64,000 nt of DNA, from NCBI GenBank assembly GCA_033439265.1, contig JAVTVX010000031.1, forward strand, positions 9,657,501-9,721,500, read 5' to 3'. This document shows, in pieces, positions 57,701-64,000 of the stretch (positions within the stretch are counted from its first letter, which is position 1; each line of letters opens with the position of its first letter). Under the pieces are notes generated by a model, which ran no database searches, was not told the DNA's origin, and was given only the letters and a program-made list of their open reading frames with translations. Source of the stretch: Dillenia suffruticosa. Taxonomy: Eukaryota > Streptophyta > Magnoliopsida > Dilleniales > Dilleniaceae. The translations under genes and the position numbers were made by a program.

Positions 57701-58223
57701 TCCATGTTCTTACAACAGCAGGCAATAATCAGAAATTTTTATATTGGGAAATTTTTATATATTTTACTGGCTCATGTTGGGAAATTTTTATTAAAGGCAT
57801 GACTCCTGTTTGGGAGGCAAGCCAATAATTAGAAAAATCTTCAATTTTTGTTTTGTTTTTCCATAGTTGAATACTACCCTTGTGCTCTTGAGTTCCAACA
57901 ATTCAATTGTTTTTTCATAGTTGCCTTGCCTCTTGTTAAAATTTTTGTTTCTTGTGATAGAGCTTGGATGTATAAGTAATTATTTGGGTTCGCCTGCACA
58001 CCTTTGTATTTTGCCTGTACACTTTTACCTTTGTATTTTGCCGTTATCCTCATTCATCAATGTTCATTTTTTCCCCCAGAATGTTGCAGAGAAGCCTCCA
58101 TTTTACCTTAGAGCTTTGAAATGTTCAGATTTTTGAGGTTTTAAAATGGCAATATTTTTTGATTGTGGTTTATTTGTATGTCTTTTGATCTGATTGATTG
58201 ATTGATTGATTGATTTTTTTTTT

Positions 58224-58339
58224 AGGTTGAAGCACGTGATGGCCCTAAGCAACCGAACACAGGCCTGTTTGTTGGGCTAAACAACGGTCATATTGTCACC
58301 AAGAAGGAATTAGCCCCACGTCCATCTGACAGAAAAGGA
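58224..58339 (+). pseudogene. Ribosomal protein eL36 (RPL36) exon fragment captured by CACTA
   Basis: After a T-rich tract and an AG acceptor at about 58224, the sequence carries ATG at 58239. From 58244 the frame reads [20 protein letters not shown] then [12 protein letters not shown], the conserved N-terminus of plant cytosolic 60S ribosomal protein eL36. One base is missing between ATG-GC and CCT, which puts the ATG out of frame. Similarity ends after the RKG codons (58339), before the KTSKR region, so only about a third of the protein is present. The (GATT)n-rich and T-rich sequence just upstream may be the captured preceding intron. The normal protein is a structural part of the large ribosomal subunit. 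This fragment cannot encode it. Confidence 0.88.
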
Positions 58340-58712
58340 TTAACTTTTTTTTTTAATTGTGTATGTTTTGATGAATTTCGTTTTCTGGAAAATACATAGT
58401 GGACAATGATTTACTTAGTCAATACATCTCATATTGGATTTACTTATTCAAGGCTTCTAATTTGAAACCCACATCATCACTTCCATTAGCTTCCATTTGG
58501 AATTAGTTATTCAATGTATGAGGTGGTGTCATTCCACAAAATTCTCGTGATCTGATCTATTTCAAGGAGAAAACTTGTGATATAGATAAAAAACCCTTTC
58601 CATCCTCATTCCATTATCACAGGATGCATTGCACTAGAGATCGTATTTGAGAATATTTACACTAAAAAGCACCATATTAGGACCTGCTCAATTGATACAT
58701 GGAGACAGGGTC

Positions 58713-59087
58713 TGTAAGTTATGGGTACTGGGTCGGGTCGCCCATGTGGGTTTGACCCAAACCCATTCCCTTAAGCCCATTTGAATTTTCAAAAGGAGGG
58801 AAGGGAGGGAGTGGTTTTTTATAGGAAAAACCAACTCTTAACTCCCTTTAACCATCCATCATGCTTGAAGGTTGAGTGAGAAAATAAGCATACTTTTTTG
58901 TGAGGAAGAAAAAAAAGATCTACACAATAATTTCATTGTATGAAAAAGACTCTTGGATTGTGAACGAAAAGGAGATTGATCCATTGATGACATTCTTCGA
59001 ACCCGTACATCAAGAAGGTTAGTGATCCGACCCTAGATCTTGGAACATTAAATAATTTCGCTGTAAATGCATAAGAGAATGCTTTCA
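58713..59087 (+). repeat. 5' LTR of the small element
   Basis: It runs TGTAAGTTATGGG to GAATGCTTTCA and is about 90% alike by eye to 60176-60549, including the CGGGTCGCCCATGTGG and CCCTTTAACCATCCATC blocks. Confidence 0.87.
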
Positions 59088-59088
59088 A

Positions 59089-59100
59089 TGGTATCAGAGC
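59089..59100 (+). other. Primer-binding site of the small element
   Basis: TGGTATCAGAGC is a perfect match to the initiator tRNA-Met complement. Confidence 0.88.
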
Positions 59101-59599
59101 ATGATTTAGCGTGTTTCCTATGTTTTGATGTATTTTCGAGTTTCATTTTTTTTAAAAAAATTGAAAATGGTAACTTTGATTATAGATCACGAAATGCTTT
59201 GAAATTTGAAAGGTAGAGTACCCATGATGTTAGGAGTTGATCTACAAAATTTCATGTATGGCCGTTATGTATTTTTGAAGAAAAATGAAACCCTAGTCGA
59301 AAATGAAAATGCTAATATCTATTTGCATGATAGGTTTCATGATTTAGTACTTGTATGGTTAAATTCCCCATCAAAAATCATTTCCAACCATATAAAGAAC
59401 ATGCAAAACGGTTCAGAAATGAATGAGATATGGCTTAGGAAAATTAGAGTTAAAATGCAGAAAAAAATTTTCTACTTGAAGAAGACGAACAGTGACGTCA
59501 GCACAGTCCCACTCTCGAGCTGTAGGCTGTGAAGTCCAAACGTCATGATCCAGACCTCAGATCAGAAAACTGACAACACCATTAGATTCAGAGACCCCA

Positions 59600-59780
59600 A
59601 AAATGGGGGTAGGCAAAATCCGGTGGCCGGATTCCTCCGAGAAGGCGGCGCGTGACGGTGACTGGATTCCTCCGGGAAGGCGGCGCGTGGGCTTCACGTG
59701 CCGCCTGGGTGCGTGGGCGAGTCACCCACGCACCGCCGCCACCAAGTGGCGCATGAGGGCGCGTGACATACCCTCTCAAG
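59600..59780. other. GC-rich block inside the small element
   Basis: This GC-rich block has a duplicated GGATTCCTCCG(A/G)GAAGGCGGCGCGTG motif (about 59630-59658 and 59663-59690) and an inverted GGTGCGTGGG/CCCACGCACC hairpin (59708-59734). It has no recognisable protein. It could be captured DNA or a structured packaging signal, which is speculation. Confidence 0.5.
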
Positions 59781-60175
59781 CCCCGTTTTTTTTTTAATTT
59801 TTTTTTTTTATTTTTTGATTGTTTTTTTTGTATTTTTAAATTATTATTATTTTTTGACTGAAAATATCCATTAAGTTTAAATTAGTAAATTTTATTTGAA
59901 AATTGCAGAAAAATTAATTAACAAGTGAGACGAATTTCTGAAAATTTCTCACATGTTTGAAAAAACATTTTCTAGACCTGAATTAAATTTTTATAATACA
60001 TATTTGATTTGTACTCATTGATTTAAGTATAAATTGTAGATGGTGTTTTAAAATTTTTTGGTTGGCTTCGTGTCCAATCTAATATTTACCCCATTTTACG
60101 GATATGGTGAGAATCAAACGTACCCTTGCACCTCTCCGGGGGAGATGCAGAGATGAGAGGACTCCGAAACATTTG

Positions 60176-60549
60176 TGCATAGTTGGGTATCGGGTCGGGT
60201 CGCCCATGTGGATTTGACCCAAACCCATTCCCTTAAGCCCATTTGAATTTTCAAAAGGAGGGATGGGAGGGAGTGGTTTTTTATGGGAAAAACAAACTCT
60301 TAACTCCCTTTAACCATCCATCATGCTTGAAGGTTGAGTGAGAAAATAAGCACATTTTTTTGTGAGGTAGAAAAAAAAGATCAACACAATAATTCCATTG
60401 CATGAAAAAGGCTCTTGGATTGTGAACGAAAAGGATATTAATCCATTGGTGACATTTTTTGGACTCGTACATCGAAAAGGTTAGTGATCCGATCCTAGAT
60501 CTTGAGATATTAAATAATTTCACTGTAAATGCAAAAGAGAATGCTTTCA
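60176..60549 (+). repeat. 3' LTR of the small element
   Basis: It runs TGCATAGTTGGG to GAATGCTTTCA. A purine-rich GGGGGAGATGCAGAGATGAG lies about 25-40 bp upstream. The following GAGTC is the target duplicate. Confidence 0.87.
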
Positions 60550-60554
60550 GAGTC

Positions 60555-62091
60555 TAAGTTTCAGTAACTTTGACAGGTGTTGTAATAATGGGAAGTTGAA
60601 AAGAAAATAAAGAAGTTTCCAGTTGGTTTTGATGAATTTCATTATCTGGGTTCCTCTGTAGTTTATGGTCACTTGCTTATAAGTTTAATTGCTGATAAGA
60701 TTTTTGTATTTTTTGACCTTGGCATTCATATGGGGCCTGTGACAACTTATACGAGGGTGACTAACATGTGGAATATCAAATCGCGTGAAAAGGGGTATGG
60801 TAGGAGAACCCTTTCTCTCTATTATCATTTTAAATTTTGTGAATTCGTTAACCATTCTAAAAAGGTCAAGTGGAGGGAGGTGTTTGAATGATTTTTTATT
60901 TTAACATTTTCTTTTTCACTCTTCCTTTTTGTCCTTGTATCCCTTATTTTCGTTCGGATACCGGGAATTGCTGGATGATGAACTGGGACCTACTGCACTA
61001 TGATGCTATACGTTCTATCGCACAAAAGTAGTATACCATAATCATTGTTCTAAATTAGATTGGCAAAAATATTAGTTTACTGAAAATAAAATCTCCCATT
61101 GGAAAGAGTAGTTTTTATAAGTTTTTGTTGCGTGCGTGAATTTCTCATTATGTTATGTAGTGGTGGCTGTACATTATTGTGTGTCCCACCCATGAGCATT
61201 AACTTGCACATGTACATGATGCGTTAAATTAAGTCTGTCAGATAGCACAACTATCTTATCCTGCTGCATTGAGACTTATGCCCCGAGCTACTTTATTTTC
61301 ATACCACTGGTTCTGCCCCCTTGGCATCTTCACTGGCCAATGATTAACTCCTCCCTAAATATTGTTCAGGGTTATTGCCTTCTTAAGTGGAAGTAAATAC
61401 CCTAGCATGTAAGAAGTTTTATATTGGTTTTGTTGGGGGCCATGATCAGACTATATTTGGTTTATGCACCATTTAACCAGAATAATATTTTCACAGTCAT
61501 TTCCATTGAAGAGCATAACTGTTGAACATATTTCAACCTCTTCCTTGTCAGTTTATTCTTAGGTACCTTATAGTACAAAGTTGTAGACCAAGTTATTCGG
61601 GCAAGAGTGGAGCATTGGAAACTTGCAAATTGTTTTCTTCATTATGTTGGTATGCTTAAGATCTTTTCTATACAACGTGGTGAGTATAAGAGGTCTCTTT
61701 TCTATATTCACAAATGTTGTTTGATTATTAGTACACGTAGTTATTGTAAAATGAGCATTAGTTTAGTAGAGTTGAAGTCCTATAAAATTTTTGTTGAATT
61801 TCTAAAGGCCCCTTATTTGGCAAGTCTGAAACTGGTTCAAGATATGAGGTAAAGCTCGAGAGATACTTTCGGTGATTGTGTAGATTTGAATGATTTCACA
61901 AATGTGGGGCAGAGATGTTTATGAAACCTTAATAGTCTAAGGTGTCAAGATCATAATCTATATTTTTTTTGAATAATGCTCTCTATATTATGTTAATAGT
62001 TATCTATTTGTTTAAATAATTCATTTAATCTATCAGACAATTGTTTCTTTTTGTTTCTCTACATATGCATTAGTTTAGTGAATAATCATTA
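60555..62091 (+). other. CACTA interior of unknown content
   Basis: About 1.5 kb lies between the small LTR element and the TNPA-like gene. Two short frames (60673-60891 and 61607-61852) look protein-like in places (GPVTTYTRVTNMWNIKSREK; VEHWKLANCFLHYVGMLKIF), but I recognise no family. They could be further captured exons or degraded transposase. The rest is AT-rich without clear signals. Confidence 0.4.
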
Positions 62092-62910
62092 GGGAGGGGC
62101 TTCGATGACTTACACAAGCACTCCGGAAGAAACAAAAGAACTATGGTGGAACGAGTTCAAGGTAAGTTATCTCAATCAGTTTATATATGAAATTAAGTTA
62201 ATAGTTTTATAAGTTATTGGTTTTTTTCCATTGCAACGAGTATTCACTTGGGACGAGACTGAAGAGTTGGAAGTAAGAAGGATTTTCAAGAAAAAATATG
62301 GCAATCACATCCGACACGTTCTAAATCATGCAAAGAGACACGTAAAAAAGCCTAACTGCATCACCGAGCAAATAAAAAACCGAGCTTATAATTCAGGGGA
62401 ATCGTCTGCGACGTATGCGGGAGGCTCGATCAATATCGGTGAACATAGAAATAGATCGGTAATTTTATACAAATACTAATTTTTTATCTAATTTAAACTA
62501 TTTCATTATTTCTAAAAGTGTTTTTTTATTTTAGACCAAGGAAATGGAGACCGAGCCTTTATTCATAGATACTCTCACGCGCACATTTCAGAATCAAAGA
62601 CAAGACTTTGAGTGGAGAGAAAGCTAGAGTAATTAAGGTTTGTAATTTCAAAATTTTCAATTATTTAATTAACATTTTCAATGTTGATTTGAACATATTA
62701 TAACAATGTAAGATGAATTCTTTAGGTTAGTCTCTCCCAAGTTTATTTTTTTGCTGACTTAATTCTTTGATTTCTAATGAATTATTTGCTAGAGATTCTC
62801 TTTTATTTATTTTTTCATAAATTTCAACTTATTCAATATTAATATGAATGTTCATAATTTAGATCCTATATAGTCTCATGATTTATGTTACAATTTTTTT
62901 ATTTTCCTTC

Positions 62911-62945
<35 letters not shown>

Positions 62946-63484
62946 TCTAATCAAGATTATATGTGCTTGTATTATAATGTTATTGTAAATTTATTTTAAT
63001 TTTTCTCATGACAATATAGGAGAAATATGATAAGCTATCACGCAGAAGTTCGAGTACTAGTGATGATACTGGCGGATTTGAGCCACTTGTTGATAACATG
63101 AATACATGGCTCAAGGTGACTGGAGGACCAAAAGAGGGTAGAGTAGTTGGGCTAGGTTCTTTGAGTAGAACTTACAAAATCGCTGGTTCATCTTCTTCCA
63201 CCCCACCAGCAGTCAGGGCAGAAATAAATCAATTGAATCAAGAGGTGAGCCATTTGAAGGAGTTACTACTGCAAAAAGATCAGGAATTCAATTTACTTCA
63301 ACCAAAGCACACGCAAGAAATGAACGAGTTTCGCATGCAGCAAATGTTAATCATGCAACATCATGCAGCATCTTCAATTAACCCCCGCTTTCCCCCTTCT
63401 ATTTCTCTTCCTGATAATGCTTGCGATGGTGATGAAGGTGATGATTTCTTCGATGATGATGGTGATGGTAGAGGTCGTGCTTGA
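62092..63484 (+). pseudogene. CACTA TNPA-like (Transposase_24-type) gene, four exons, damaged
   Basis: Exon a ends ...ELWWNEFK at 62161 before GTAAGT. Exon b (62237-62458) encodes FTWDETEELEVRRIFKKKYG and ends in YAGGSINIGEHRNRS before GTAATT. Exon c (62535-62637) follows TTTTAG and encodes EPLFIDTLTRTFQNQ. Exon d (63020-63484) follows ATATAG and encodes WLKVTGGPKEGRVVGLGS, a glutamine-rich coiled-coil region (about residues 55-100 of the exon) and an acidic DDDGDG tail. The W..F, GGS and GG.K.GRV.GLGS positions fit plant Transposase_24 proteins (PF03004, from memory), which bind subterminal repeats. Two lesions are seen. The acceptor before exon b reads TTGCAA instead of an AG. Exon c needs a frameshift after EWR to join the KARVIK and EKYDKL codons across the exon c/d border. 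Confidence 0.78.
62916..62946. repeat. (AT)n microsatellite in intron 3 of the TNPA-like gene
   Basis: A run of TA units, with one CA interruption near its start, lies inside the last intron (62638-63019). Confidence 0.85.
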
Positions 63485-64000
63485 AATTGTGTACTGTTAT
63501 TTGACTGTTACATTTTGATATTCGTTATATTGATTTTTTTTTGTTATGTATGATTATTGATATTTTAACATTTAAACTTGATATTGTTTTTATTTTTGAT
63601 ATTACTATTATGATTTCTTGTTAAATTTTTAACTTATTGATCTTATTGGATAGTTAGTTATAATGATGAGAATAGATAGCTGAAATTTGATATTAAAAAC
63701 GATTTAGATGATTGATTGTTGATGAGGTTGGGTGAGCAGGTATAAAAACAGGTTATATAGAGAAAAATTGTCAAAATATAGCAATAAAATTTATATTTGT
63801 CGCAAAATACAAACTCATCGCAAAATTTGTCTCTAAAAACTAAGTTCGTCGCAAATTTCATTGCTAAAATTGAATTGTAAATTTTGATTAGCGACGAATT
63901 TTGTAACGAATAACATTCATTGTATATTTGCGACAAATAATTTATTCGTTGCAAAATTTGCAACAAATATTATTTTGTCGCAAATTTTGGGACGAAAATT
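63485..64000 (+). repeat. CACTA right subterminal region, incomplete
   Basis: After the TNPA-like stop codon there is AT-rich 3' flank to about 63780. From there TTCGTCGCAAATTT, GCGACGAATTTTG and GGGACGAAAATT motifs recur to the window end, mirroring the left side. The right terminus (TTTTTTGTAGTG expected) and the second 3-bp target copy are not in the window. Confidence 0.8.

Larger units (their letters stand above)
58713..60549 (+). mobile_element. Small non-autonomous LTR retrotransposon nested in CACTA
   Basis: LTRs of about 375 bp lie at 58713-59087 and 60176-60549. The 5' LTR ends in CA and is followed one base later by the primer site TGGTATCAGAGC (59089-59100). Target copies are GGGTC (58708-58712) and GAGTC (60550-60554). 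The internal part is about 1.09 kb and holds no gag, protease, RT or integrase. It has an AT-rich part with a 108-codon frame (59206-59532) of unknown nature and a GC-rich block (59600-59780). It must use proteins of another element. In size it lies between TRIM and LARD types. Confidence 0.87.
56002..64000 (+). mobile_element. CACTA (En/Spm-type) DNA transposon with captured host sequence, 3' end outside window
   Basis: The left terminus is CACTACAAAAAAACAAG at 56002. It is preceded by CGA, the expected place of a 3-bp duplication. Dense subterminal repeats follow (56020-57245), built on TTCGTCGCAAATTT and GTTGCTAAATTT, in both orientations. A TNPA-like gene in four exons lies at 62092-63484, and the mirrored subterminal repeats begin near 63780 and run off the window. 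Between them lie a copia fragment, an eL36 exon fragment and a small LTR retrotransposon. No TNPD (Transposase_21) sequence is recognised, so the element is probably non-autonomous. Confidence 0.88.

Noticed and set aside
59588-59797. Overlapping 63-64 codon frames in the GC-rich block of the small LTR element
   Set aside because: Both strands are open because of base composition, and there is no recognisable motif.

Overview
This window is intergenic DNA of a plant nuclear genome. It is AT-rich and made almost entirely of transposable elements inserted into one another. I see no intact host protein gene. The evidence for a plant is the plant-type cytosolic ribosomal protein eL36 exon at 58.2 kb, several Ty1/copia and Ty3/gypsy elements (some primed by initiator tRNA-Met), a CACTA (En/Spm) element with a TNPA-like (Transposase_24-type) gene, and nuclear-type tRNA-Arg-like sequences. 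The species cannot be named from the sequence.

Layout, left to right. 1-5540: two copies, A and B, of a long LTR-like repeat that runs TGTCA...GTTACA. 5541-18630: a decayed SIRE-like copia element (CopA). Its gag is split by an LTR retrotransposon at 6709-9634 (TSD ATAAA), and it is split again between protease and integrase by a complete but dead copia element, CopB, at 10087-18052 (TSD AACGT/AAGGT). 18636-48250: a roughly 4 kb unit present twice in tandem plus a partial third unit. Each unit starts with an antisense tRNA-like sequence at 18654, 40255 or 47146. Units 1 and 2 carry the same truncated antisense copia (CopD). They were pushed apart by a reverse-strand Ty3/gypsy element (22623-40254). 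That gypsy was split inside its reverse-transcriptase YFDD box by a 13.8 kb copia element, CopC, at 25437-39265. CopC in turn was split in its env-like third reading frame by a solo LTR at 33779-36938 (TSD AAATG). Unit 2 is also split by an inverted copy of the same long LTR at 43044-45925. 48300-52314: a reverse-strand, decayed copia of another lineage (CopE). 52315-56001: a further copy of the long LTR, cut by a CACTA element.

56002 to the window end: the 5' end and most of a CACTA element. It begins CACTACAAAAAAA and has dense subterminal repeats of the TTCGTCGC type. It carries a copia RNase H fragment, a piece of a ribosomal protein eL36 gene, a small non-autonomous LTR retrotransposon (58713-60549, near-perfect TSD) and a four-exon TNPA-like gene. 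No TNPD-type transposase is visible, so it looks like a non-autonomous element that has captured host sequence. Its 3' terminus lies beyond the window.

Every element coding region found here carries stops, frameshifts or truncations. The most notable signals are the eL36 fragment in the CACTA element, the tRNA-bearing 4 kb tandem unit pulled apart by nested insertions, and the short near-palindromic motif (core AAGTCGACTT) repeated through the LTRs of CopC and CopD and again between pol and the env-like frame of CopC.
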